Part shown: piece by piece, positions 6,935 to 15,883 of the stretch
How positions within the stretch are numbered: position 1 is the stretch's first letter
Layout of the letters: the number at the start of each line of letters is the position of its first letter
Assembly (NCBI GenBank): GCA_023142175.1
Contig: JAGLJX010000125.1
Span: 1 to 21,516 of the forward strand
Source of the DNA: Emcibacter sp.
GTDB taxonomy: Bacteria; Pseudomonadota; Alphaproteobacteria; Sphingomonadales; Emcibacteraceae
DNA length: 21,516 bases
Reading direction: 5' to 3'
Program-made: the position numbers and the translations under genes
Notes under the pieces: generated by a model
Told to the model about the DNA's origin: nothing
Databases searched by the model: none
Seen by the model: the letters and a program-made list of their open reading frames with translations, nothing else

Positions 6935-8416
6935 TTATTTTGATCGAATGTGTTTCTGTTGTCGGAAATTTTTTTCCTTAGACAGGTTTTCTTTTGTATA
7001 TGCGGGCAGGTCGACCCAGAAGGTAGTACCTTCGCCGAGCTTGCTGTTAAAGCCAATGGTACCGCCCATCACTTCCATCAAAGCTTTAACGATGGACAGC
7101 CCGGCACCGGTACCTTCAATGCCCGATTGTTCCATTCCAGCCCGGTTAAAGGGGGTAAAAATATTGTCATACTGCTCTTGCGCAATACCAATGCCATCGT
7201 CCCGTACAGAAAGCCTTAGATGGCTATTGTCAATCTCAACCACGGACAGCCAGACATTGCCGCCTCTGTGCCCATATTTGACGGCATTGGAAATAAGATT
7301 GACCAGAACCTGATCCATACGGACCGTATCCACATAAACACACCACTGGCCCTCTGGAATAACTTCTTCGTGGAGATGCACTGCATTTTTTGTCAGTATA
7401 TGCTGAACCATGGGGACCACACCATGGACAATTTCGGATAAGTCGTAATATTTGAGACTAAGATCAACAGCGCCTGACTCGATCTTGGACAGATGCAACA
7501 GGTCATTGATCAATTTAAGCAGTAATGTTCCGCCCTGATGAATATTATCAACAAATTCTATCTGTTTTTCATTCAGTTTGCCGAAAAATGGCAGACGCAG
7601 GGTTTCGGAAAATCCAATCACCGCATTAAGAGGTGTTCTCAGCTCATGGCTCATGTAAGAAAGAAACTCGGATTTTGCAAGATTGGAGGCTTCCGCAGCT
7701 TCTTTTGCACTGGTCAATTCATTGACAGTGGCCAAATGGGGGGTCATTTCATTGAAGGCTTTGGCCAAAGTCCCGATTTCATCATTGGCGAGCACCTTAA
7801 CCCTTTTATTCAGGTTGCCTTTTTTTACTTCTTGTACTGATTTTGATAATTCCACGATGGGGGCTCTGATGAAGAGATTGAGCAGGAACCGCATTAGCAG
7901 GGTCGTCACTATCATCGCGATGACAATATAGAGAATTAGGGTTTTTTGCGCCGTTGCAATTTTACTGTATAGGTCATCCATATTGAATGAAATTACGACT
8001 TCCCCGACGGTAAGATTTCCGGAATCACTACCGGCCTTAATCGCAATTATATGACGAAACTCGCGGACATTCTTAACATCACTGCCTATTTTCTGATTAA
8101 TGGGGATGACATTCATGCCCTTGTCATTATAGACCGCTACTTTAATGGTATGTTCATCTTCAAGAAACGTAAGGGTTAATTCCATCATTGCCGCAAAGTC
8201 TGATTCCATCAAGGGATGCAGATAAAGATCACTGGCAAGACGCAGAATATATTTATTATTATGTTCAGCTTCGTCCTCCGCCCCTTTGATTATCATATCG
8301 ATAAAAAACAGGCTAATGCTGAGCATGAATATTGACAAACAACTAATGATCACAAGACTCATTTTAGTTGAAATTTTCAAGCGATTGAAAAAGGAAAACT
8401 CGTTACTATTGGGCAT
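6935..8416 (-). CDS. Membrane sensor histidine kinase (HAMP, HisKA, HATPase)
   Basis: I place the start at ATG 8416 (AAAGGAAAACA before it), giving 493 residues; an upstream TTG at 8467 would extend the frame by 17 codons into the preceding gene and is less likely. Helices are at about 18-40 and 159-181, enclosing a ~118-residue periplasmic sensor region. HAMP follows (about 182-235), then HisKA with SHELRTPLNAVIGF (His257) and HATPase_c with NLISNAVKYG, DDGIGIAQEQ and GTGAGLSIVKAL (to about 470). There is no PAS, receiver or hemerythrin domain. The gene begins inside the last codons of the BMP-family lipoprotein gene (11-bp overlap), so the two are translationally coupled and probably work as one sensor. 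A cognate response regulator is not in the window. Confidence 0.92.
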   Translation of the reverse strand: MPNSNEFSFFNRLKISTKMSLVIISCLSIFMLSISLFFIDMIIKGAEDEAEHNNKYILRLASDLYLHPLMESDFAAMMELTLTFLEDEHTIKVAVYNDKGMNVIPINQKIGSDVKNVREFRHIIAIKAGSDSGNLTVGEVVISFNMDDLYSKIATAQKTLILYIVIAMIVTTLLMRFLLNLFIRAPIVELSKSVQEVKKGNLNKRVKVLANDEIGTLAKAFNEMTPHLATVNELTSAKEAAEASNLAKSEFLSYMSHELRTPLNAVIGFSETLRLPFFGKLNEKQIEFVDNIHQGGTLLLKLINDLLHLSKIESGAVDLSLKYYDLSEIVHGVVPMVQHILTKNAVHLHEEVIPEGQWCVYVDTVRMDQVLVNLISNAVKYGHRGGNVWLSVVEIDNSHLRLSVRDDGIGIAQEQYDNIFTPFNRAGMEQSGIEGTGAGLSIVKALMEVMGGTIGFNSKLGEGTTFWVDLPAYTKENLSKEKNFRQQKHIRSK

Positions 8417-9488
8417 TGTTTTCCTTTGTATTATCCCAGACAGAAATAACTTTAATTTTACCGTCAATTATAGATTTTCTCGTTTTAGTGATTTTATCTA
8501 ACGTATCTGACGGTATTAAATGCTTTGAATAAAGCATTGGGCTTATGGATACTCCTCCATCAGTAAGCCCAAAGACATTGCTACCGCTTTTTAGGTTACC
8601 CTTAAGATAATCACGTATTAAAATTTCCAGAACATTATCCAGATTCTTCATCACACTGGTCAAAATCACTCCTCTGGAGAGATGATCTTGATCCGCATCG
8701 ACACCAATTGCTTTGATCTTTAATTTCCTTGCGGCACTGAAAGTCCCTAAATTAGATCCACCTGCAACACTGAATATAATATCCGCCGCCACTGTATTGT
8801 ACATTTTAGTGGTTATCTGAGCAGCAATATTAGGATTGCTCCATATGTTAGTCGTCTCGGCGAAATCCGAGATATATTCAGTATGTATTGTAATATCCTT
8901 TTTGGTGTCTCTCGCCCCTTGACGGAAACCCATCAATAAGTCTTCAACAGCAGGAACACCAAGCCCCGCAACAATGCCCAGCACGCCAGTTTCACTCATG
9001 TCCGCGGCTAATATACCAGCCAGATAAGCTGCCTCAGATGCTTTAAAATATGTTGTGATCAGATTGGGGTAATCAATATCTACCCTTTCATCCATGAGGA
9101 TGAAAGTTTTATCCGGGTGCTTGGGGGCAAATTCAAGGATATTATTTTTCATGGCATAGCCCTCGGTAGCCACCAACAGATTACAGCCCATATTGATTGC
9201 TTTTTGGAAGCTCTCACGGGATGTATTTTTTTCGCCTGTAATAACGATCAGTTGGAAGTTTTCTTCCATTTGAACTTTTGCTGCGGCCGAATATTGACTG
9301 TCATTAAACCCCTTGTCTCCTAAATTTTCTTCATTGAAGAGGAGGCATATTTTTTCAGTGGATTCATTTTGAACAGTGGCATTTGCAGACGGTTCATTCA
9401 CAGGATTGGTGTCGGTACTGTCATCTTCACAACTGGACAATAAAAATAGAATCAGAATTGTGAAACCAAGTTTTTTGATAATTCGCAT
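8406..9488 (-). CDS. BMP-family (PnrA-like) solute-binding lipoprotein
   Basis: I choose ATG 9488, giving 360 residues: it is preceded by TTTTGGGG and yields a classic lipoprotein signal, MRIIKKLGFTILILFLLSSC, with lipobox LSSC at Cys20. A TTG at 9518 is an in-frame alternative that would put 10 extra residues before the charged n-region. The mature protein follows the basic-membrane-protein family: GDKGFNDSQYSAA, a GCNLLVATEGYA segment, KASEAAYLAGILAADMS, VLGIVAGLGVPAVEDLLMGF and IIFSVAGGSNLGTFSAA with IGVDADQ. In Treponema the PnrA protein binds purine nucleosides; the ligand here is not known. No ABC transporter genes adjoin it. It overlaps the kinase gene downstream, which points to a sensing role. 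Confidence 0.88.
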   Translation of the reverse strand: MRIIKKLGFTILILFLLSSCEDDSTDTNPVNEPSANATVQNESTEKICLLFNEENLGDKGFNDSQYSAAAKVQMEENFQLIVITGEKNTSRESFQKAINMGCNLLVATEGYAMKNNILEFAPKHPDKTFILMDERVDIDYPNLITTYFKASEAAYLAGILAADMSETGVLGIVAGLGVPAVEDLLMGFRQGARDTKKDITIHTEYISDFAETTNIWSNPNIAAQITTKMYNTVAADIIFSVAGGSNLGTFSAARKLKIKAIGVDADQDHLSRGVILTSVMKNLDNVLEILIRDYLKGNLKSGSNVFGLTDGGVSISPMLYSKHLIPSDTLDKITKTRKSIIDGKIKVISVWDNTKENNAQ

Positions 9489-9592
9489 ACTATACCCCAA
9501 AATACATAACTGAAACAATAAGTTAGTAATATAATATTTTCCTGTTACAGAGATATTTATTAATTACATAATATTATTGTCTAAAGATTCAC

Positions 9593-9629
9593 ATGATTAA
9601 CACCTTAAGTTTAAAATTATCTTAATCAT
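9593..9629. repeat. AT-rich inverted repeat just after the dgcA stop codon
   Basis: ATGATTAA (9593-9600) and TTAATCAT (9622-9629) are perfect 8-bp arms separated by 21 bases, immediately 3' of the minus-strand stop at 9631-9633. The stem is AT-rich and no U-tract follows on the minus strand, so it is not a standard intrinsic terminator. It could protect the 3' end, or be an operator for the BMP/kinase pair, whose gene starts at 9488. Confidence 0.45.
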
Positions 9630-9630
9630 T

Positions 9631-10641
9631 CTAAACCACGTCAGTATTATTTCCGCCCCAAAGTTCAGGGTTAAGGGGAGACATCAATCCATCTTTAAGA
9701 ACCAGATTATGGGTGCGATCTTTTAGCAGCATGGTTGTTGCGTCAAGATCCACATATTTGGCAAATTGGGCGACAAACATGGCGGGGGCCATAGATAGAG
9801 ATGTGCCGAGCATACAGCCGACCATGACATCCAGGCCAACCTGCCGGGCTTCGGTATAAAGTTTCATGGCTTCGCTAAGCCCACCCGTTTTGTCGAGCTT
9901 TATATTGATAACATCGTAAATCTCTTTGAGCCGTACCAGATCGGCGGAAGTATGGCAGCTTTCATCGGCACCTAGGGGCACACCAATGTTGATGCCTTTA
10001 AGTGCGCTATCATCCGCTTCGGGCAGGGGCTGTTCGATCATGACAATATTAAATTCTTCTGCCCGTGCCGCCACGGCCTTGACAATATCCACCGTCCAGC
10101 TTTCATTGGCATCAATTAAAAGACCGGAACCGGGTGCATTTTGATGAATGGCGCTCAGGCGTTCCATGATGTCATTGGCATCTAATTTAACTTTTAAAAT
10201 AGGGAAAGACGTCAGCTTTGCCGCCGCAACACCCATATTTGAAGCGACGCCAATGCTCAACGTCTGTACGGATGCTATATTTTCGGGCCATGGCACATTC
10301 AGTAGGTCGCTCACCGGTCTTGCCTCAACCTTAGCCCTTAAATCCCACAGCGCACAGTCAACGGCATTGCGGGCCGCCCCGGCGGGCATTTCATTTTGCA
10401 GGCCTTCTAGGTCGAGCCCGCCCTCAAGAAGGGGCTGAATATTCTCGATCTGGGCAATGACAGAGGGGATCGTTTCCCCATATCTGGCGTTTGGGGAACA
10501 TTCACCACGGCCTTTATGACTGCCCTCCTGCACTTCGACCACCACTACATGGGTTTGCGTACGGCTGCCGCGGGCGATGACAAAGGGGGCGTTCAAGGCC
10601 CAGGTTTCACTACGGATGGTTATTTTACGGTTAAGGGTCAT
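9631..10641 (-). CDS. dgcA: N-acetyl-D-glutamate racemase DgcA (enolase superfamily dipeptide-epimerase type)
   Basis: A 336-residue muconate-lactonizing-type enolase superfamily member, related to L-Ala-D/L-Glu epimerases. The catalytic KxK is at Lys150/Lys152 (ILKVKLD), metal ligands are Asp177 (LLIDANESW), Glu203 (MIEQP) and Asp226 (LGADES), and the opposing catalytic lysine is Lys248 (IKLDKTGG). This gives a two-base racemase site. Alone it would be called a dipeptide epimerase. Its ATGA overlap (4 bp) with a DgcN-type gene makes DgcA the better name: in the D-glutamate pathway of marine Proteobacteria DgcA converts N-acetyl-D-glutamate to N-acetyl-L-glutamate. Translation is probably coupled to dgcN, since no separate ribosome site is evident. 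The family is clear; the substrate is inferred from the neighbour. Confidence 0.88.
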   Translation of the reverse strand: MTLNRKITIRSETWALNAPFVIARGSRTQTHVVVVEVQEGSHKGRGECSPNARYGETIPSVIAQIENIQPLLEGGLDLEGLQNEMPAGAARNAVDCALWDLRAKVEARPVSDLLNVPWPENIASVQTLSIGVASNMGVAAAKLTSFPILKVKLDANDIMERLSAIHQNAPGSGLLIDANESWTVDIVKAVAARAEEFNIVMIEQPLPEADDSALKGINIGVPLGADESCHTSADLVRLKEIYDVINIKLDKTGGLSEAMKLYTEARQVGLDVMVGCMLGTSLSMAPAMFVAQFAKYVDLDATTMLLKDRTHNLVLKDGLMSPLNPELWGGNNTDVV

Positions 10642-11630
10642 AAGCTGCTCACAAATTCTTCTGTGCCGTTAATCAGGGGGTCAAAACAGGGGACGCCGAA
10701 TTCATGGGCCAGCCTAGCGCATTGTTCGGCGCTTTCGGCAGCTGTGATCATGCGGGAATTCAGCGCAATTCCGCCAAGGCGCACAGCAGGGTTAGTTACC
10801 CGTGCGGCCTGTAAGTTGGCTTCGATACATTTATCTAAATCAGGTAAGCGTTGATGGGCGAGGTGCCGGATGGTTTTGCGTCCGGCTTCATGGCACATGA
10901 CCAGAATGTCCGGCTGCGCCCCGTGGAGCAGGCCAAGGCTGACCCCGGCAAAGGCTGGATTAAACAGCGATCCCTGACCTTCGATAATATCCCAATGGTC
11001 GGCTGAATTATCGGGAGAAAGTTTTTCAACGGCCCCGGAAATAAAATCGGCAACCACCGCATCAATGGAAATACCATTGCCGGCGATCAGGATTCCGGTC
11101 TGGCCCGTGGCGCAGAAATCCGCATTATAACCCTGTGCCTTCATTTCCCGTTCTATGGCAAGCGTGGTGTACATCTTGCCCACTGAACAGTCCGTACCAA
11201 CGGCTAGAATACGTTTGCCACTGCGTTTTTTGCCATTGCCGGTTTTAAGCGGCTCGTCGGTATGGCGCACATCATGGAGCGTTCGGCCATTTTTTTGAGC
11301 CGCTTCCCGTACCGCAGATATATCCGTAAGACGGCTATGCAGCCCGCTAGCCACATCAAGCCCAGCTTCCAGAGCTTCCATAATATAGGGAATCCAGTCA
11401 TCTGCAATTCTGCCCCCGCTATTGACAAGGCCAAGCACAAGAGTTCCGGCCCCTCGGTCAGCGGCCTCAGCAATAGACAGTTTTTCAAGCCCTAAAGTGG
11501 GGCCCTCTGGAGCCGAAATCTCACCCATACAAAGCTCTGGCCGCCAATAGGCGATGCCTTGTGATGTTTTGATCGTCAGCGGCTCTTTATCGGACCCTAG
11601 AAACAAAAGATAGGGCGGCTTTATCTGCAT
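10638..11630 (-). CDS. dgcN: D-glutamate N-acetyltransferase DgcN (DUF1611 family)
   Basis: With start at ATG 11630 the protein has 330 residues and begins MQIKPPYLLFLGS, as DUF1611 proteins usually do; in-frame ATGs at 11642 and 11657 are alternatives without a better ribosome site. The N-terminal domain carries KTSQGIAYWRPELCMGE, and the C-terminal domain has a P-loop at 145-152 (GTDCSVGK) followed by WDIIEGQGSLFNPAFAG. DUF1611 proteins of this type have been described as DgcN, acetylating D-glutamate to N-acetyl-D-glutamate for the partner racemase. The stop codon overlaps the dgcA start (ATGA). HyuB lies 138 bp upstream on the same strand, so dgcN may have its own promoter or be read from the operon. 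The acetyl donor site cannot be judged from sequence. Confidence 0.87.
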   Translation of the reverse strand: MQIKPPYLLFLGSDKEPLTIKTSQGIAYWRPELCMGEISAPEGPTLGLEKLSIAEAADRGAGTLVLGLVNSGGRIADDWIPYIMEALEAGLDVASGLHSRLTDISAVREAAQKNGRTLHDVRHTDEPLKTGNGKKRSGKRILAVGTDCSVGKMYTTLAIEREMKAQGYNADFCATGQTGILIAGNGISIDAVVADFISGAVEKLSPDNSADHWDIIEGQGSLFNPAFAGVSLGLLHGAQPDILVMCHEAGRKTIRHLAHQRLPDLDKCIEANLQAARVTNPAVRLGGIALNSRMITAAESAEQCARLAHEFGVPCFDPLINGTEEFVSSL

Positions 11631-11747
11631 ATTATATTCCATCGCGTTTAAAGACATTAAAGGTAATGACTAAACCATTAAACGAAATGCTCTGAAAAAC
11701 AACCCTCCTATCATGTGTTAGCTCATAATTATTCCATTTTATAAAGG

Positions 11748-11771
11748 TAGCTGGTCTAAAGCCGACCGCTA
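11748..11771 (-). terminator. Possible weak hairpin terminator at the hyuB stop codon
   Basis: On the minus strand TAGCGGTC and GACC-A-GCTA pair over 8 bp with one bulged A and a 7-base loop. The first TAG is the hyuB stop codon. Downstream the sequence is CCTTTATAAAA, which is only weakly U-rich, so termination may be partial and could attenuate reading into dgcN. Confidence 0.3.
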
Positions 11772-13439
11772 TACCCACTCCACATTATAGAATTTTAAAG
11801 CCTGTGCTGATGTGATATAGCCATTTTTAATATCTTCCAGAACTTTTTCTTTTGGCCGGTTTTTAGGTTCACCATAACCGCCACCGGTTCCCGTATAGAG
11901 GCGAATAACCTCACCCTTTTCAATGGTAACTGACGTACACATATGATGTCGTTCCACTGTGCCGTCTTTGCGCAGAATAAGCGCATAATTATTAGACCCT
12001 TCCTGCCCGCCCCGCATGGCCCAGGGCCGGGAGGTGGTTTGAGACGCTGCATAGGTTAGGAAGGCTTCATCAGAGGTTATTTTATAATCAAGCACAACGC
12101 CTTTGCCGCCGCGAAATTCACCCGCGCCGCCATCTTCATCATGGAAAGCATATTGTTCTACCTGCACGCCGTAACGGCTTTCAAATAATTCTGTCGGGAT
12201 GTTAAATGTCTCACCGTTAGCACAACAAAACTGGCCATTATCCCCGTCTTTGTCTTCGCTGGCACCCCAGCCTCCCACCAACGGCTCACCCATGACAAAC
12301 AAGTCGCCCGTATCAGGATGATTACCGCTGAGGAAAGTAGCACCAACACTGCGTTGATGTCCGGCGGGCAAACGATCTGCCATTACCGGGGCCAAAGCTT
12401 TCCACATCACATCAATGGCCGCAATCAGCGGCTCATAATAAAGTGATACCGGGGCCGGAGACTGGGCGCTTATGATGGTTCCCATGGGGCAGATGATTTC
12501 CAGAGCCCGAAAGCACCCGCCATTGGCCGGAATTTCAGAATCCGTCACCGCCTTGAACAGGCATCGCGCTCCGGTGACAAGTCCGGTATAGGAACAATTG
12601 ATCGGCCCGGTGACCTGTTCATCCGTACCCGTATAATCGGCGATCATTTTGCCGTCTTTGATGGTGACCTTCACTTTGATGGTGAAGGGGCCGTTGCCCA
12701 GCCCGTCATCCTCGACAATGCTGTCTGCTTCATAGACACCTTGGGGGAGTTTCAGCAGTTCGGCTTCTGTCATGCGCTCGCCGTAATCCAGCAGTTCATC
12801 CATGGCATGAAGAACGGATGGGCAGCTATATTTTTCAATCAGCTCCAATATTCTTCTGGCTCCGACCCTTGCGGCGGCGACACCCGCATGCATATCGCCG
12901 ATGGTGCTTTCCGGCAGCCTCACATTAGCCTCAATAATACCCACAAGCGCATCATTTATCTTGCCTTCATTATATAGTTTCAGGAATTTGAAATGCAGTC
13001 CTTCCTGAAAAATTTCCGTGGCGCGTGTGGATACGCTACCCGGTTCAGTGCCGCCGACCTCTGTCCAATGGGCCTTGTTGACGGTGAAAGCCACCAGATT
13101 TTCTTCAAAAAATACCGGCAGGATAATCACGACATCTGATAAATGAGTGCCGCCACCAGAGTAGGGCGAATTGGTGATAATCACATCACCCGGTTTTATA
13201 TCGCCCTTATTTGGGAAAATCTCCAAGGCGCTTTGCACGGCGGTATCAAGGGTCGCCAGAAAAGCTGTAACCCCGTTCCCCTGCGCCAGAAGATTACCCT
13301 TGGCATCGGTGGCCCCCACTGCAAAGTCAGTGGTTTCATAAATGATCGGGCTCATGCTGGTTCGGATCATTGCATTGAACATCTCATCACCAAGCGCGAC
13401 CAGAGAATCCTTAATTATTTCCGTTGTAAAAATATCCAT
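11769..13439 (-). CDS. hyuB: Hydantoinase B / oxoprolinase family subunit
   Basis: A 556-residue HyuB-type protein, full length for the family, with ATG preceded by AAGGGA. Conserved segments include DFAVGATDAKGNLLAQGNG near residue 38, TNSPYSGGGTHLSDVVI at about 89-105, VNKAHWTEVGG, a DYTGTDEQVTGPINCS segment, and the glycine-rich C-terminal GGAGEFRGGKG and LYTGTGGGYG motifs. HyuB pairs with HyuA to form ATP-dependent lactam- or cyclic-imide-opening enzymes (N-methylhydantoinase, 5-oxoprolinase, caprolactamase); the wider family also includes acetophenone carboxylase. It begins 2 bp after the hyuA stop codon. The dgcNA genes downstream suggest a substrate that yields glutamate, for example 5-oxoproline, but the sequence alone does not fix the substrate. 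Confidence 0.92.
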   Translation of the reverse strand: MDIFTTEIIKDSLVALGDEMFNAMIRTSMSPIIYETTDFAVGATDAKGNLLAQGNGVTAFLATLDTAVQSALEIFPNKGDIKPGDVIITNSPYSGGGTHLSDVVIILPVFFEENLVAFTVNKAHWTEVGGTEPGSVSTRATEIFQEGLHFKFLKLYNEGKINDALVGIIEANVRLPESTIGDMHAGVAAARVGARRILELIEKYSCPSVLHAMDELLDYGERMTEAELLKLPQGVYEADSIVEDDGLGNGPFTIKVKVTIKDGKMIADYTGTDEQVTGPINCSYTGLVTGARCLFKAVTDSEIPANGGCFRALEIICPMGTIISAQSPAPVSLYYEPLIAAIDVMWKALAPVMADRLPAGHQRSVGATFLSGNHPDTGDLFVMGEPLVGGWGASEDKDGDNGQFCCANGETFNIPTELFESRYGVQVEQYAFHDEDGGAGEFRGGKGVVLDYKITSDEAFLTYAASQTTSRPWAMRGGQEGSNNYALILRKDGTVERHHMCTSVTIEKGEVIRLYTGTGGGYGEPKNRPKEKVLEDIKNGYITSAQALKFYNVEWV

Positions 13440-13441
13440 GT

Positions 13442-15523
13442 TCAGGTTCCCTTTTCAGCAAAATTCAGGTGGATGATATAATTGCCAAAACCATCGACTT
13501 CAGCCGTATGTCCGGGGGAGATCACCAAAGTGGCGGATGGCTCCTGAATGATGGCTGGTCCCTGAAATGTCATGCCTGCCTCAAGCCGCAGACCATCATA
13601 AACGGTGGTTTTATGTTTACCATGCTGATCAAAATCAACTTCCCGCGTGTGAAGGATGGTTTCGGGCAGGGTGATGCCACGGATAGTTTTTTTAACAATT
13701 TCCGGTTTTGGCACCATGATTTTGGCGGTCAGGTGAAAATTCACCAGCTGCACATTTGCATCAAGGCGGTAGGTAAAGCGCTTCTCATAAGCATCGTGAA
13801 AATTGACGATAGCCGTCTCGATATCCACATCCCCCTTGTCATTCAGGGGTAAAGCTATTTTGACGGTATGCTCTTGCCCTACATAACGCAGGTCGGCCTG
13901 ATATTCGAACAGGATTTCTTCCTTAGCCTCAACACCATCATGACTATAATCAGCCCGCGCCTTATCCTTAAGGTTTTGAAAAACCGACCTGAATACATCA
14001 GCATCTTTCGCAGATACCGACAGCGGATGGGTTTGCAGGTAATCCCGCCGAAGGTCGGTCAACAACATACCCCAAGCCGAAAATACCGATGAATTTACCG
14101 GTACAATGACCTTTGGGATTTTTAATTCCTCGGCCAGAGCCACCGCATGCATGGCTCCGCCACCGCCAAAAGCGATCAGGGCGAAATCACGGGGGTCGTA
14201 GCCCTTGTTGGTGGAGACCAGACGCAGGGCATTGGTCATATTGGCATTGGCAATACGCACTACTCCCCGTGCGGCTTCTTCCAGTGATATGTCAAGATCA
14301 GCCATAATAGGTGCGAAGGCCTGCGTCACTGCTTCCATATCCGGCTCAACCTCACCGCCGACAAAACATTCTTTATCAATGCGGCCCAATATAAGATTGG
14401 AATCCGTTGTGGTGGGTTTCGTGCCGCCCCGACCATAAGCCGCGGGCCCCGGCATAGCGCCCGCTGATTGTGGTCCCACATGGAGCTTGCCACCCTTGTC
14501 AGTCCAGGCAATACTGCCGCCACCATTGCCAATTTCGACAATTTCGGACACGGGTGTCTGGATAGGATAGCCGGGCGATTTGCCATCTTTCTCGATATAA
14601 TATTCTGTGGTTACCTTCACTTCGCCGTTTTCGATCAATGCACATTTTGCTGTTGTGCCGCCAATATCCAGCACCACCAGATTTTTTTCGCCAATCATGC
14701 CGCCCAGATAAGCCGCCGCAAAAATACCGCTGGCCGGGCCACTTTCAACCATGCTGATCGGGTTGTCCTTGGCACATTCTACAGTGGCGATACCGCCATT
14801 GGACTGCATCATATAGGGATGCTCGCGGAAGCCTTCATCGGCTAGTTTCTTTTCTAGGGACTCGATATATTTCTTGGCGATGGGGTGGACATATGCAGAT
14901 AGAACCGTGGTATTTGTCCGTTCATATTCCCGCCATTCCCGACTGATTTCGCTGGATGCGAGAACCGATACTTCCGGCCAGAGTTTCTTGATCTCCGCCA
15001 CAACCGCAAGCTCATTCTCCGGATTAACGTATGAATGAAGAAAACTGATGGCAATGGCCTCTACCCCTTCGGCTTTTAGATATTCAAGCTGTTTTTCAAG
15101 GGGGGATAAATCCACGGGCTTTAGCATTTCACCGCGATAGCTGGACCGTTCGTCAAGTTCGAGCCGCAGGTAACGGTCAACAAAAGGCTTCGGTTTGCGG
15201 AAATTGAAATTGAACAGGTCAGGGCGGTTTCCACGGGCAATTTCCAGAACATCCCGAAATCCCTTGGTGGTGATCAAGGCGGTTTTAACCCCTTTTCTCT
15301 CGGTCAGGGCATTGATGATGACCGTGGAGCCATGAGCAAAGAAAACCATATCTGCTGGCTTAAGTCCGGCTTTGTGAATGGCGTCCATAACCCCCTGTTC
15401 AAAATTCGGTGGGGTTGTGTTGGCCTTGGCAATTTTTACCGGCCCGCTTTTTCCGGTCTCACTATCATAATCATAATAGACGAGGTCGGTAAATGTGCCT
15501 CCCACATCACTTGCTGCACGCAT
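13442..15523 (-). CDS. hyuA: Hydantoinase A / oxoprolinase family subunit
   Basis: ATG 15523, with AAGGA six bases upstream, is the start; the TTG at 15529 in the same frame falls too close to the ribosome site. The product has 693 residues, normal for HyuA. It shows the N-terminal ASDVGGTFTDLVYYD nucleotide-binding motif of the ASKHA fold, HGSTVIINALTERKG, SSEISREWREYERTNTT, VLDIGGTTAKCALIENG (second phosphate motif, about residue 290) and IAFGGGGAMHA. This subunit binds and hydrolyses ATP to activate a cyclic amide that the HyuA/HyuB complex opens. It is followed after 2 bp by hyuB and preceded after 25 bp by the cupin gene, so TonB receptor, cupin, hyuA and hyuB probably form one operon. 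Confidence 0.92.
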   Translation of the reverse strand: MRAASDVGGTFTDLVYYDYDSETGKSGPVKIAKANTTPPNFEQGVMDAIHKAGLKPADMVFFAHGSTVIINALTERKGVKTALITTKGFRDVLEIARGNRPDLFNFNFRKPKPFVDRYLRLELDERSSYRGEMLKPVDLSPLEKQLEYLKAEGVEAIAISFLHSYVNPENELAVVAEIKKLWPEVSVLASSEISREWREYERTNTTVLSAYVHPIAKKYIESLEKKLADEGFREHPYMMQSNGGIATVECAKDNPISMVESGPASGIFAAAYLGGMIGEKNLVVLDIGGTTAKCALIENGEVKVTTEYYIEKDGKSPGYPIQTPVSEIVEIGNGGGSIAWTDKGGKLHVGPQSAGAMPGPAAYGRGGTKPTTTDSNLILGRIDKECFVGGEVEPDMEAVTQAFAPIMADLDISLEEAARGVVRIANANMTNALRLVSTNKGYDPRDFALIAFGGGGAMHAVALAEELKIPKVIVPVNSSVFSAWGMLLTDLRRDYLQTHPLSVSAKDADVFRSVFQNLKDKARADYSHDGVEAKEEILFEYQADLRYVGQEHTVKIALPLNDKGDVDIETAIVNFHDAYEKRFTYRLDANVQLVNFHLTAKIMVPKPEIVKKTIRGITLPETILHTREVDFDQHGKHKTTVYDGLRLEAGMTFQGPAIIQEPSATLVISPGHTAEVDGFGNYIIHLNFAEKGT

Positions 15524-15548
15524 AATCAATCCTTGAGTAGTCTAATGT

Positions 15549-15869
15549 TTATCCAAACAGGACATAAAATACTTTTGTCTTATCAATGGAAATTGAGGCA
15601 TGTTCCTCTCCGGCTGGAATATGGATCACATCTCCGGCTTCACAGGAGAAATAGCCCTTTTGGGTTTCCAACAGGACTTTCCCGTTCAGGATGATGGAAA
15701 TTTCATCCTGATCATGGGCCGACATTCCCCCTCTGGGGTGGCGCAAACCGTCGGGGAATGTGGCAACACCAACTTTAAGTTTGATGTTGCCCATTTCTTT
15801 GCCTGTGATCTCGAACAACTCTGAAATATCCAGAGTGCCGGATGTAATTTCAGTCTTATAAATTCGCAT
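15549..15869 (-). CDS. Small single-domain cupin protein
   Basis: A 106-residue cupin. The first motif is present as HPRGGMSAHDQDEISIILNG and the second as FSCEAGDVIHIPAGEEHASI, with histidines and a glutamate in the usual metal-ligand places. Such small cupins act as metal-dependent isomerases, lyases or ligand sensors, and the sequence does not say which. It lies 14 bp after the TonB receptor gene and 25 bp before hyuA on the same strand. The region before the ATG has no strong Shine-Dalgarno (AGG is 14 bases away), so translation may be low or coupled to the receptor gene. A role with the HyuAB substrate is likely by position only. Confidence 0.85.
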   Translation of the reverse strand: MRIYKTEITSGTLDISELFEITGKEMGNIKLKVGVATFPDGLRHPRGGMSAHDQDEISIILNGKVLLETQKGYFSCEAGDVIHIPAGEEHASISIDKTKVFYVLFG

Positions 15870-15883
15870 TAAAGAATTCGAAC

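Noticed and set aside
8417..8467. TTG start giving a 17-residue N-terminal extension of the second kinase
   Set aside because: It would overlap the BMP gene by 62 bp, whereas ATG 8416 has an AAGGA site at proper distance.
9489..9518. TTG start for the BMP-family lipoprotein
   Set aside because: It places ten residues before the charged n-region of the signal peptide; ATG 9488 gives a standard lipoprotein signal.
14468..14845. 125-codon plus-strand frame inside hyuA
   Set aside because: Antisense to a conserved gene; Cys/His-rich by chance of the complementary codons.
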